Positions 33,038 to 44,400 of a stretch of DNA of 64,000 bases are shown piece by piece. A program made the translations under genes and the position numbers. The stretch covers positions 434,001 to 498,000 of the forward strand of contig JAFCMP010000535.1 of the NCBI GenBank assembly GCA_017506865.1, given 5' to 3'. A model generated the notes under the pieces. The model did no database searches, was not told the DNA's origin, and was given only the letters and a program-made list of their open reading frames with translations. Within the stretch, counting starts at the first letter, position 1, and the number at the start of each line of letters is the position of its first letter. This DNA comes from Tribonema minus (taxonomy: Eukaryota > Sar > Xanthophyceae > Tribonematales > Tribonemataceae).

Positions 33038-34691
33038 TTGTACAGAGGCGTGAACCCTAGCCTGAGCGTGGGCCGAAGCTTTACCAGGATGCGCACCATG
33101 TTGCTCAGCGACGTTGTCACCATGACGAACAAAACGCTCACTACCCCCACAATCACTACACCCACAATTACGGGCACCACGACAGCGGGGGCGGTGCAAG
33201 CACAGGGGGTGTGGGCCAATCGCAGTAATGCTACGGCCACTGGGGTCTTGCTGGCGGGCACTTTTACTACGTTTGCTATCTACGCTGCTTCCGCATCAGG
33301 AGGTGTCAATAGTATCGCGGGGGCAGCGGCGGGTACCATTGGCACAGTGACTGGTGCTGCTACACGCATCCGATGTGGCAACGCCTCCACTGCCGGGCTC
33401 ATTATTGAGAATTCTTCTGAGCTCGCGCTCTTATCCGTCAATTCACAATCAGGCAAACTCGTCATTCGTGGGCCTATTAATGGCGTGCGGGTGCACAAGA
33501 TTAGGCCCCACTATCACCCGTCTCCCCCGCAGAGACCCACCTCCCACGAGAATGAGGCCGGGTGTTACCAGAGTTCCACGCAAAGCGGTGCAGCGCCAGA
33601 AGCCCTCGATGCAACGAGACCTGAGCAGGCTAATGGTGAGAGAGAACAACCGTGTTTTGACGCTCGAGTCCGGCTGCATGGTGTCCAACATGCTGTATTT
33701 GCTGAACGCCTACGGAGGCGTGGTGATGCAGGTGACGCCACCAACAGTGCCCGTGCTCAGCACCAACCCCCTGACTTGGCCTACTCTCACTCTGGCACTA
33801 ACTGATGCTGCCACAGTTCCGGTCTGTGAAATTAGCCTAGGCCCCGATGGGGTTCTGCTCAATGGGTTCGACGTGCTGACCTGGATAAATGGGGCGCAGA
33901 TCAGCATTGATGGCCTGATCGCGGCCACCACTGCTCAGGGCGCTGTAAACCTAGTGCAGGCTGCAATGGCGGCGGCTGCGGCCGCAGAAACTGGGCTCGC
34001 GTCCCTCCTACCCCGTTTCGCCGGTTACGTGCCTGTGGGCGACTTTGCGACCGGAGCGGCACTGTCTACTGTGTGTAACGCCGAGACGATGTCAATGACC
34101 ATGGCAGATGTGGTGACTCTCGAAGCCGGGGGTTCATTCGTTTCATCCACAGGCTCACTCATTGAACGAGCAGTGAGTTGGATGCGAATCGCAGGGAACG
34201 TGACAGTTTCGGGTGTTTCGGAATTCGGATCAGAGGTAGTCCCCCTACTCGCACGAGGTATGAGGGATATCGACACTTCCACTCTAAATCCCGTCCTCGC
34301 CACCTTTGGTCCTTCCACGGCGCCCGCAGTGAGCGTGTACTACGATGGCTCGATAGCTGCCAGTCAAATCAAGGTCACTTCGGCCACCACAATTGACCTG
34401 GCTGCGGAAAACGTGGTCGCGTCCACGGTGAATGGGGTGCCCGTGAGTACACTGCTGAACCGCCCCCACCTGTCGCGAGCAGCAGCACTTGACCCTTTCG
34501 TAGTGACGCTCGGTGACCGGGTCACGAATTTGGAGAACGCCGACACAGGCCTGCCCAGTTACCTCTCGTGGGCCAACGACTATGGCAGTGCGACCATCAT
34601 GCCGATACTGGCCCCCTACACCGCGGAGTCTACGACACCCACTTTGAGCATCCAGCTGCTCGCAGCGAAACCCTACGCCGGCATACATTGA
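33038..34691 (+). pseudogene. PLV fibre-like gene cluster, first part (broken)
   Basis: Plus-strand frames here carry fibre-shaft features: a Thr-rich repeat (NKTLTTPTITTPTITG), Ala/Gly-rich beta stretches, VNGVPVSTLLNRPHLS near the end, and a probable N-terminal anchor region MVRENNRVLTLESGC. The NG(V/L)P...LNRP module recurs in the next gene. This kind of sequence (repeated beta-prism units with a peptidase- or trimerisation-like module) is common in virus and phage tail fibres that bind the host surface. The region looks broken at a few points. Confidence 0.55.
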
Positions 34692-34722
34692 GCTCGACGA
34701 CAAAGGGATTACCACTTCTGAT

Positions 34723-36555
34723 GTGGTCATCCCTGGCATGTACACCTCGCTCTTGAACTGGCACAATGACGTCAACTACGCCTTTACACAGGTAATGCCA
34801 AATGTGTACAAGGACTTGGATGCGATTGACACGAACATGTACGTGGCGAAGGCAGGTATCGCGGGGTTGTGGCCGGGGCTACGAATGGATGGTAACCCCG
34901 TGTTCAGCTTTCAGGATCCTATGCTGGACGCATTCGGTTTCGTAGGTGAGCTGATACAAGGCCAAGGCTACGTCACCCTTCCTGATGGGTTCGAGCAGGG
35001 GCTGGATATTGAACAGATGACATACGAGATGTGTGACGGCCTCCTAAAACTAGAGCCCGCGGGCAGTTACACGCCGGTGAACGCAGACCCCTTTGTGAGG
35101 ACCACGGCGGTCATTCGTGTCGCTGGGGACCTCAGTGTTCCCAGCATAAATGGCCTCCCAGCCGCAAACATGCTAAATCGGCCGGCCGCTCAGAGAACGT
35201 TTGTTCCCAAAACGAAGGAAAAGCGCTCGCTGGCCAGGCTACAGGAACGAGCCATCGTCACCATTGCCAGCACAGTCGCGGCCAGCAACACCATTGCCAG
35301 CACAGTCGCGGCCAGCAACAGGAGAGCAAAACCTGTTTTGGGGCGGGTGGCGGACAGGATCCTGCTCTCGTTGGCGACTCGGATCTCTGATAACACCCGG
35401 AAGGTGAAACCGGCGGCGGCAAGGGATTATGGAAAGGCAATTTCATCCCTTTCAGCACGCATCAGCGCCATCCCAGCCCCCACAACGACATCCGCATCCA
35501 AACCTACCTCCTCACGTGACTACGGCAGGCTTCTCGCCTCGGTGAATTCGCGCCTAAGTTCCATTGATACTGCAGCAGGCGTTTCCAACGTCTTCCGCAA
35601 GATCAAGTCCGTGGCCTCCAGGGCGCTAGATAGGGTGGTACAGGGCCTCAGCATCAACCTTTGGGCCACCGCCCACCGCGTCAAGCCCGCTGTGAGCAGG
35701 ACGGTGGATCGCGTTATTTCCAGCCTGAGCACTCGCATCTCCCAAAACACCCGGAGGATTAAGCCCGCGGTCTCGAGGAGCGTTGACCGGCTTCTAGCCA
35801 GGGCTGCAGCCGTGGCGGGGGGCACGTTCAGTGGCGATATCAACTGCAGAGTGGCCTGTGTGAACAAAGGAGGAGTCAATGGACAAGGTGGACTGAGCCT
35901 GTGGGGGTCGACCAAGAACGCAGCTTATGCCATGTACCTGGCTCAGCCGGGGGCAGGTAACAGTTGGTCGGCGGGCCTTGCTTGCACTGCACTCGCTGCT
36001 ATGACCAGTTACACTATGCGATTCCGAGTCAACAATTCCGATACATTTGGATTCTGTTTCGAGAACGATGCCGAGACGTTGTTTGGAGTGACGGGGCTGA
36101 GCAGGGACTGTTGGATAAAGGGAAAGACGACCCATGGGGGAGGAACCGCAGTAGGGAGATTCCTCGATATGCAGATTATGCCCTCCGTATACTACATCTC
36201 CACGACGAACGGGACGACGACGTATCAGGCCATCGCAGGCACCACCTTCACAGCCCTCGGAACCAGACTCCTGCTCCTGGACCAGTGTAACTTCCAGGGG
36301 GGCATGGCCGTCTCCGGCACAGCGCAAAACGTGTCCGTAAACATGCAGATCCGAAAGACCAGTGATAACTCCTACGTCAATGGCGGAGGGGCCATCATCA
36401 CCCACACCCGGTCCTACAGCTACTGCTACCAAATCTGTAGCAAGCTCACGGTAGTGGCCGGCACCAGCTACTACCTCGCGGCTCAGATTTCAGAAAACAC
36501 GACCGGTAGCTACATTGTGGACATCACGGAGACGCTGCTAACCCATTTTGTCTAG
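34723..36555 (+). CDS. PLV fibre-like protein with helical shaft and beta head
   Basis: A 610-codon open frame. The N-terminal part ends in SINGLPAANMLNRPAAQRTF, echoing the previous gene. Residues about 160-365 form a shaft of roughly 36-residue units (KPAAARDYGKAISSLSARIS, KPAVSRTVDRVISSLSTRIS, KPAVSRSVDRLLARA) with hydrophobic heptads, so a trimeric coiled coil is likely; TIASTVAASN is duplicated. The rest (from about CVNKGGVNGQGGLSLWGS) is a beta-rich head, probably the receptor-binding domain, with repeated aromatic strands (YSYCYQICSKLTVVAGTSYY). Host-surface attachment is inferred from this architecture. The true N-terminus may lie upstream. Confidence 0.65.
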   Translation: MVIPGMYTSLLNWHNDVNYAFTQVMPNVYKDLDAIDTNMYVAKAGIAGLWPGLRMDGNPVFSFQDPMLDAFGFVGELIQGQGYVTLPDGFEQGLDIEQMTYEMCDGLLKLEPAGSYTPVNADPFVRTTAVIRVAGDLSVPSINGLPAANMLNRPAAQRTFVPKTKEKRSLARLQERAIVTIASTVAASNTIASTVAASNRRAKPVLGRVADRILLSLATRISDNTRKVKPAAARDYGKAISSLSARISAIPAPTTTSASKPTSSRDYGRLLASVNSRLSSIDTAAGVSNVFRKIKSVASRALDRVVQGLSINLWATAHRVKPAVSRTVDRVISSLSTRISQNTRRIKPAVSRSVDRLLARAAAVAGGTFSGDINCRVACVNKGGVNGQGGLSLWGSTKNAAYAMYLAQPGAGNSWSAGLACTALAAMTSYTMRFRVNNSDTFGFCFENDAETLFGVTGLSRDCWIKGKTTHGGGTAVGRFLDMQIMPSVYYISTTNGTTTYQAIAGTTFTALGTRLLLLDQCNFQGGMAVSGTAQNVSVNMQIRKTSDNSYVNGGGAIITHTRSYSYCYQICSKLTVVAGTSYYLAAQISENTTGSYIVDITETLLTHFV

Positions 36556-36560
36556 ATTAA

Positions 36561-36570
36561 AATATTGGGT
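36561..36570 (+). promoter_or_regulatory. Candidate late-promoter motif
   Basis: AATATTGGGT, 17 bases before the ATG at 36,588. Confidence 0.3.
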
Positions 36571-36587
36571 CCTTATAAATTGAAAAA

Positions 36588-36941
36588 ATGGTGGCCATAG
36601 CGACTGCGATAAGTGCCAGTGGCTGCACGTACGCCTCGGGAGTCTTCAGTATCCCGTGGACGGCTCTGAACGCAATTACTTCTGTTGATGCCACTGCCGT
36701 GGACAGTTTTGAAGCCCTAATGTATGCTCTATCCCAGGTAATTCTGGAGAAACAGACCGCCGGGACATTCAGTGGTCCCACTTGTGGAGTCGAAGTGTCC
36801 AATGTTAGCGTCAGTTCGGGAACAGTCGAGGTGACCGCCAATACGCTCTCCCAGAGAACAATTGAGAGTATGCTACTTACATGGGATATGGGCTCATCTG
36901 CAACACCTTACCTCATCCCTGGTAGCGTCGTGTCGAGGTAA
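36588..36941 (+). CDS. PLV small beta-rich protein
   Basis: 117 residues starting MVAIATAISASGCTYASGVF, then helix LYALSQVILEKQTAG-type sequence (SFEALMYALSQVILEKQT) and a strand-rich end (VEVSNVSVSSGTVEVTANTL). The composition resembles a fibre chaperone or short head domain placed after the fibre gene. No family recognised. Confidence 0.5.
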   Translation: MVAIATAISASGCTYASGVFSIPWTALNAITSVDATAVDSFEALMYALSQVILEKQTAGTFSGPTCGVEVSNVSVSSGTVEVTANTLSQRTIESMLLTWDMGSSATPYLIPGSVVSR

Positions 36942-37003
36942 TTTTGATTTATTGCTGCTCAGAGTTTTCTTTGGGGCAAGCCGGCGGGGCTGGTTGGCGG
37001 GCT

Positions 37004-37442
37004 ATGGCTCACAACCCAAGCCAACAGCAGCAGCACCAGCAACACCACCAACAACCATGACCTTCTCCGAGGCCCAGAGGCGCGCCGTGAACACCTTCCT
37101 CGCCAACTACGTCATCCGCACCGACGTGAGCATCCACGTGCCCATCAACAATTCTTCGCTTACCTCACCCACGTGGCGCCCGCCTGCGACCTGTGTGCCA
37201 CCTGCGTCTTCCAGTACCTCGCCAACGAGAAGAGCATCCTCATCTCGGATGTGGACGGGGCGTGGGTACTCAAAGGGTACGCCCTCAAGCCTGACATCGG
37301 CGAGGTGGCTCGCTCAGGCCCTGACTGGCAGGAGGATGCCGAGGAGGAGAGCGACGGTAACGACACCGACACCACACAAGCTCCTAGCCCCCCTCCGCCC
37401 GCTCGCGCCGTTGCTGGCCGCCGTCGCCGCGCTAGGAGGTAG
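37004..37442 (+). pseudogene. PLV Cys-containing acidic protein remnant
   Basis: Overlapping plus-strand frames carry MTFSEAQRRAVNTFLANYVI at 37,057 and a C-terminal piece with PACDLCATCVFQYLANEKSI (a CxxCxxC cluster), then an acidic stretch (DAEEESDGNDTDTT) and an Arg-rich end. It may have been a small zinc-binding regulator. It looks broken and converges on the integrase gene. Confidence 0.4.
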
Positions 37443-37443
37443 C

Positions 37444-38413
37444 TTAGCCCTCTCCCACAGGCCGCCGTCTGTCCTTGTAACCGAAAGCCTTAGGGTCTTC
37501 TTGTTGGCCTCGTAACGGTATGCCGTTCTCGTCGCGCTCACCCTGGTAGGTTGTCACGAAATCCTTCTTGTCACCTACCTGGGGGCAGTAGAGCAGGCTT
37601 CCGCGCAGGAAGACTCTGCCTGGCCACTCGACCAGGCGAACAGTGTCATCTACCCCCTGGTCGTAGGCAACCATTGCCAATACATCACTATATGTCGGGG
37701 CGTGACTCGCCTTCCAACGACCCTGCTTCTTGACCTGGCGTATCCTATTATCAATGGCACTATATTCTATCCGTACCTTGTCTCCCTTCTTCAACTGCAC
37801 ATTGTACTTGGCGTTTGGATCACCTCCCTTTGCTGCCTGCTGCATGTTCTTGTACGCGACCTGGAGAACGTTGTTCGGTACCAGGGGATCTGCGAGGTCC
37901 CTTGGAGCGAAGGTCGTGATACTGTGCCTCGTCTGATTGTACAACTTCAAGATGTGCTTCAGGTCTGTCTGAAGTCCCCGGTGAATATTGTACTTGTCAT
38001 CTCCCCAATAACTGTGCAAAAGAAATTTCACCGTGCGAATAGCATTTTCCGCGCGGGCATTCCCAGTGGGAGTAGCCGCCAGGGAGTAGATGGCTTTAAT
38101 ACCGTTGCGCTGCAGGAAAGCAGTGTAAGCTGCTGACTTAAACAGATTGTCACTCCTGATAAATTTTGGTTTTTGAGGGAGAGAGTCCACCAGCTGCTGC
38201 AGGAAATCCACGTGCACGGTGGACTCCATAGTGTTCACTAGGGTCCCATAAAACATGTGAGTAAAGTTGTCTACTATTAGGAACAGATATTTCATGCGAA
38301 GCTGTTTGGCTACTCCCTCTACATCCTTGTTCTGCAGGTAGCCAAAGTCCACGCTCAATGTATAAATGGTGATTTGGGTATAGTCACACGCGACTTCTGG
38401 GACTTCTTTGTGG
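37444..38413 (-). pseudogene. PLV DDE (rve) integrase, catalytic part
   Basis: Carries the retrovirus-like integrase core: the first catalytic Asp in VDFGYLQNKDVEG or LIVDNFTHMFYG, the second in KFIRSDNLF, and the Glu in TPTGNARAENAIRTVKFLL, consistent with a D,D-35-E layout. A C-terminal chromodomain/SH3-like region follows (VQLKKGDKVRIEYSAIDN). This enzyme would insert the linear viral genome and make the 5-bp target duplication. A 9.3-kb LINE sits inside the gene; the N-terminal part lies at 47,699-48,083. Confidence 0.85.
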
Positions 38414-38421
38414 CCATGTAC
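38414..38421. repeat. LINE target-site duplication, left copy (CCATGTAC)
   Basis: CCATGTAC here and at 47,691-47,698 bracket the LINE exactly; both copies are identical, which fits a young insertion. Confidence 0.85.
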
Positions 38422-38499
38422 GTATGGACTTGTATTTATAAAGGCCCAAGGGAGGCCGGGTTGCCTATGCAATCGAAAAGCTTGCGTCAACGCAGCAGC

Positions 38500-41400
38500 C
38501 TAGTCTGCGCTGTGCCCTAGGAGTTTGGATACCGGCGCCGCAACACAGCCCAGCATTCGCGCTCCACGTGTGTATGCCATGACGCGCTCCGCCAACTCCC
38601 GCGCCAGCGATATGCTCAGCTCAATGTGGATCTGACGCTTAGCTAACCCGGCCTTGCGTAACACATCTGCCTTCCCCCCCCCTGAGCACAGTGCTGAGTG
38701 CATTGCCAACTCCTTAACAAAAAGGCTTGTCTGCTTGCCCAGCCGTCCGTACGACTCCTGCACGAATGGCACAAAAGCCCAAGATGACGTCAAGGTGCCG
38801 GTGTGGTGCTTGACCTTCGCGTCCTCCCCCACCCCAGCAGCATAGCCGTCCGTGTTCGAGGCATTTGTTTTGCCTGTCAGGTACGAGCTCGCTGTGGGTG
38901 CGCGCACACTTGTGTCTAGCACTATTCCCTTGTTACGGTATGCACTGCTAAAGTGCAGACACCCTGGGTCAATGACTGTGTCCGCCCGATACCCCGGTAC
39001 CTTGAAGACGCTAGCGTCCTCATTGCGGACAATAGAGACATGGTGCTGTCTCAAGATGCGCTGTAGGCACCGCTTTTGGGCAGTGTGTGTCGCGTTGTGC
39101 CCCCGTATGTGCTGGCTGGGGCAGCTGATCGCATGCGTGGAGGTGGGGCTCACGTCACTGCACCGCCATGGGCACACCTCGCCCTGTATGCCCCACCCGT
39201 CTATAAAGATCGCAACCATAATCATCGTGGCTGCTGCCATACTGGACATGGGCGCCGCACCCGGGCGGTCATTGGCAGCGGGTGGCACGCTCATCCACGC
39301 CATTGCCCCGGACGCACGCTGGCTGCGCAGCTGCGCCAGGACCCGCGCGCTAGCCTGTTGGCGGCGGCGGCTGGTGTCACGCAAGTCACCAATAAGTGTA
39401 GCCTGCGTCGGCTTGCCCACGGCACCAGCCGAGGCAGCCTCTAGGTCCTCCACCAGGCAGTCCTCGTATTGACGTCGAAGAACATTTGAAAGGCCGGCTT
39501 GTAGTCCGTGCGTGAAGTGACCGCGCCGGCGGCGGGGCACTACCTTTCTGCAGATCTCGTCAGCATAGGCCTCCCAGTCGTCGTCGTCGTCCTCCTGCCC
39601 GCCGCTGCAGCTGCTTTCTTCCGCGCTAGTTTGTGTTTTAGCGGGCGTGGAAGAGGCAGCCGCGGCAGCGGCTTGAGGGCCAGGTACGGTCGCCGCCGCA
39701 GCGGCCGCCTCGGCGCCAGGCACAATGCCGTGGGTGTGTGGGGCTGGCTCAGTGGTCCCCGTCTCCGTGACGGCAGTTGCGGCGTAGATCGCTTGCACCG
39801 CAGTGGGGAGCGTCGACGCTGCGGCCGTTGTATCCGCTGCCCACCGTAGCAACGATGCTGGGAGCTGCTCGGCCACAGCTGTGCGTGATTTTTCGCCGCC
39901 ATCAGCTGTCAGCGCTCGCGTAGAGCGTCGCACGGCCTCGATGATTGGCGGCAGTCCCTGGTCCTCGCGTATTGCGCATGAGTGCTGCGCGAACCAGGTG
40001 ACTGCGCCGTGTTCGTCAGTGCCGAGCCTCAGGGCCCCTGCTGCCACAGTGGCATGAATTATTGCAGGCCGCAGTGTTGTGCATGCCTGGGCCGTGTATG
40101 CGGCTGGTGCCAGTAGCCCCAAAAGCGGCATGCCCAGACCGCCTCGTCGCTCCGGCAACCGTGACGCCCGCAGTGGCACTGCGATGTCCGTGAGTTCTGG
40201 CGGGCCCAAGCGCGGCAATACCAGCACGCTGCCACTGCTGGCTACCTCATTGTCACCAGCAGTGCAGGCGGCCAGCAGGTGTGACTTCATGACTGCCGCG
40301 GTAGCGCAGCCGTGCAGGTGCAGCATGCGTTCAAGCGTCCATGCACAGAACCCGTCAAATGCGTGCAGCCATGTCTCACTCAAAGCCGTGTCAACGACCC
40401 GAGCTAAGAAGCCCATGCGCTTTGTCAGTGACCTGCGCAGAATGAATTGTGCTGCCTGTAGGTGATGCCGCGCCATCCCAGCTAGCTGCCACGACAATCG
40501 CCATGTCCCTGCGTCAACAAGATGCTTGCTCATGGCAGCATGCACATAGGCTGGGTGCCCTACCGGTACCCCGACCGACGTAAAGCCCTGACTGGATTCT
40601 GGCATGGTGGCGTCCACAAACGGTATGTCAAGGGCGCGCAGGCGTGCTCTGGCCGCTTCATCAAACACTGTGCCGCGCATGGCAATGGCCAGCGACTTGT
40701 CTGGTCGAACGCGTAGGCCCCCTGCCGCAAGCCGACGGATCACCTCTGCCACCCCAGCGGCCGCTGCATCGTCGAAGTAGGCAGCTTGCAGCACGTTGAG
40801 GTCATCCAGGAAAGCGCAGTGCGGGGCTGGCGGTTCCGCTGTGCTGTGGCCGTAGGCCGGCATACTGCCGGGCGTCGCACTCACTCCATCAGGGTAGAAG
40901 AGTAGGAATGCCGCTGCCACTGCAAAGTACAGCGGCCCTAGAGGGTCCCCTTGCTGGCACCCTAGGTGGGAGCAGATAATGCGAGCTTCACCGTTCACCT
41001 CCACTCGCATCTCTGGGGCAGTGTCACCACAGTATACGGACTCAAAGTGCGGGAGCAGCTCCGGACAGAAGAGCATAAGTCCCCGCACAATGGCGGCGCG
41101 ATCCACACTGTTAAATGCGTTCTCACAGTCCAGCTGGATTGTGGTGCCATACAGCTCGTGCCACACGCGCGCGCGCGCTGCCACATGCTCGACGCCAGAC
41201 CGGTATCCTACGCCAAACTGCGACATGGAGGCCAGCAGCCCCGATATTTTGCCCTTGACACCCCGTGCCGCTGTGGACCCGAGGAGTCTGCGCCAGACAC
41301 TGGAGCAGGCGATCGGACGCCGCTTCTGTCCTATGCCTGAGAGGGCCGCGGCGCGGAGAAGCCGTTGCGATTGCTCCGGCAGCAGTTCGGGCTCAACAAG

Positions 41401-44400
41401 CAGCGTCGTGAACACCTTGGCCAGGTGATGGGCGAATGCCGGTTCCATCACATCCGATTCTGAATCACCAGCTAGTCCTGGCGAGGCACTGCCCACGGGG
41501 CGGGTGGCTGCTTTCACTGGTGCACCAGGCCCAGCGGCCATCAAGAGGTGTTCATAGCGTAGGCCGTCCAGCCCTCCTGCCTTCCCCGCCCCTGCTGCGG
41601 ACAAGGTCGACAGTATGTCTGTCGCCTCCACCTCGAGGCGCCGTCCGGCTGCGCTGGCAGCATCCTCAGGCCTATCGCTGCGATCATGCGCCTGACCCGA
41701 TTCGAAGACGGGACTGCCGCTGCCAGCGGGCCCGGCGGTCGTTGCCACCCCTGCGCCGTGCAAGCAGTGCCGCCGGGCGTCGCGTACCAGGCCGCGCACT
41801 TGCTCCATTGGCGTATCGACTACCCCGGGCCGGGTGCCAGTTTCAGGGTGCTTTGCTGCCAGCACCTGTGCCGTGACCTCGTCTGCTGGGGCGCATGCTT
41901 CACGCGCCTCTAGTCGTGCGGCAGCCAGGCCTACCCCCCGTCGCTTGCCTGAGAGGGCAGCGCATGCTGTTTGCTGCCTGGAGTCAGCCTCCGTCCAGTC
42001 GGCATCGAAGTTCGTTTGTGCCGACGCCGTAGCTGCGTTGTTTGGTTTGGGGGCCCGCAGCGCCGCTGCTGCTGACAGCGTCTTTCTCAGTAGCTCCGCA
42101 AAGTCGCCAGACAGCAACGCTGCCAGCCGGGCCGCAGGCGGCATACCGGTTCCCTCCGGTTGCCTACCAAAGGCCATTGCTGCTAGCAGGTGCAGCAGCC
42201 TGTAGCCGCGCTGCACTAGAGTCTGAGAAACCTGATGAGCAAACGCCCCGGCACCATGGTGGAGGCGCACCCGTGCCGCCTCACGTGCACTGTCTGTGGC
42301 GTCCGCCAGTAGTCGTGTGGCGTGCTCCACTAGCCGTGCCCACTGGGTGCACTGCAGCTGAGTGCGGAAGGGGTTGGCAGTCGTGGTGAACCGTAGCAGC
42401 AGTAGATCCGCCTCATTGGTCTGGTCAAGTGCGTGGACGACCGAGGGCGTCGAGAGGTCCCAAGCCAGGGATGCTCGTGACTGGGGCTTTGAGGGCCTGC
42501 CACTGGTGGTGGTGGTCGGGGGGGGCGGTGACGCGGCATCGTCCGGCGGGTCCAAGTCCATGTCCGCCCATCCCACGGCCGTCCCGTGGGGGGGGCTGCT
42601 GTCCTGCAGCCTTAGGCTGTTAGACTGAGTGCGGCTGCCGGCGCTGCCAGGCGGTGCTGCAGCAGCTGCCGTTCGGCGCCGGCGTTGCGCGCCGGTTGCC
42701 GTGGCCGCCGGGCGTTTCTTGCTGGACTTTGAGTTGGCAGCGCCACTAGCCGGCACCGCCGGTGGCTTTGGAGGTGTCGCTGCGGCAGCCCCCGCCGCCG
42801 CGGCCGCGCCGTCGCTACCCGCACCCCCGCCCTCGGACTGGCCCGGGGGTACTGCCGGGCGTGCGCGCGTGGGGGCGCTTCCATTCCGTCGACACGTGTG
42901 GCATGGCGAGGTCAGCGCGCATTGCCTCTGCCCCGCGCTGGCTGACATATGGACCAGACCGCAGGCACCTGTGCATGCACTCAGCTTCCTTACCGCCCGT
43001 AGGAAGTCTTCTGCCGTGCAACCATACATGGTGCTCATCTCCTGCACACGCTTGGCATGGTGTGCCCCAGTGTTGCAGGTACTGCTGCCTGAAGGGGCAC
43101 GGTCACCGGATGGGTCGTGATCAACCTGCTGCCGGATGCCCTTGGCGTATGCTGCCGCCAGATTTTGCTGACAGTGTGATGTGCTCGCCTCAGGGTTCAG
43201 CATCGACCTCGTGCAGCTACCACCGTTGAAGTGGGCCACTACCGGTGCCATGCGGCTCGCAGCTGACAGTTTGCCTCGCTGTTTGCTGTCCTCTTTCTGA
43301 CCAAGCTGCCAAAATGCCAGTGTGCATAAAGGACACCTCAGTGGCTCAGGCTGCTGTGGCAACTGCAGCGCAGTACGGGGCTGTGTCCGACTCGGAGCCG
43401 TGATGTGGGTGCTGTTAGCTTGAGTGGTCGCCGACGCTGTCATAGTGGTTGGCAAGGGCGGAGCTGCCGCAGGGGCGACAAGCAGTTCAAAGTGTCCCAC
43501 ATTTGTATATAGCCCAGGCGGCGTCCACAGCACATCCAGATGGCAGTCAGGCTGAGCTGGAGTTGCCGGTGCGAATACCGCTGGCAGCCCCATCAGTTGT
43601 GCCAGCACCAGCCCTGTTGATTTTTGCGTGCTGCCAGTGGCCTGAGGCTCGGCCTGCCACACCGTCACCGAGACCGCGTAGACCGCTGCAACAATGGCCC
43701 ACACAGACAAACCGAGGGGCCGTCCCCACACGCCCTCTTCCTGTAGGCGTTGCAGCAGGAGCGTGTGCCCGCTGTCCGCGCTGTCCGTTTCATTTGTGCC
43801 GTACTCGATTGCGAGGCAGCGAGCGCGTGTCCCGTACGTGTCGAATTGTTCACGTGTACACGCAGGTTGGGCTGCTGCATGCGCGGTCAGTTGACGCATC
43901 GATGACATGCTGGCCCCTTGTTTGCCCGCCCCCTGCGTGACGTATGCCACCATCCCGTCCAGCAGTGCCTCTCGCATGGCAATCACCAGTGCTGGGGCCG
44001 GCAGTCCGTGCTCAACTGCGACGCTGTCTATGCCGTGTAGAGCTGTATGAATCAGGCAGTTGCCGTTGCCCACGTTGCTCACGGGGCGAAGCTCCCCACC
44101 ACGTGCTAGCGTCGCTGTGTTTTCCCCAAGCGCCTGTTTGTGGAGTGCCTGCAGGCCCGTGTGCCAAGTGGAAAAACCATAGTTGGTGGCTTTTGCCAGC
44201 GCGTCTTGCTGCTCCTCCACGGTGACTGTATGGCACACGGTTGAGGGTATCCGGGTCGCCACCGTCACGGTGGTGACCTTCGCCGGCCCGGATATTGGTG
44301 CTGAGGGGGCAGAGGCACCGCCCCTCGGCGGTGTGGTGGCTGGTGCCAGGGGTGCACGAGAATTGTCGCACTGGGCCTGTCGCTCCTGCGTCCGCCGTCT

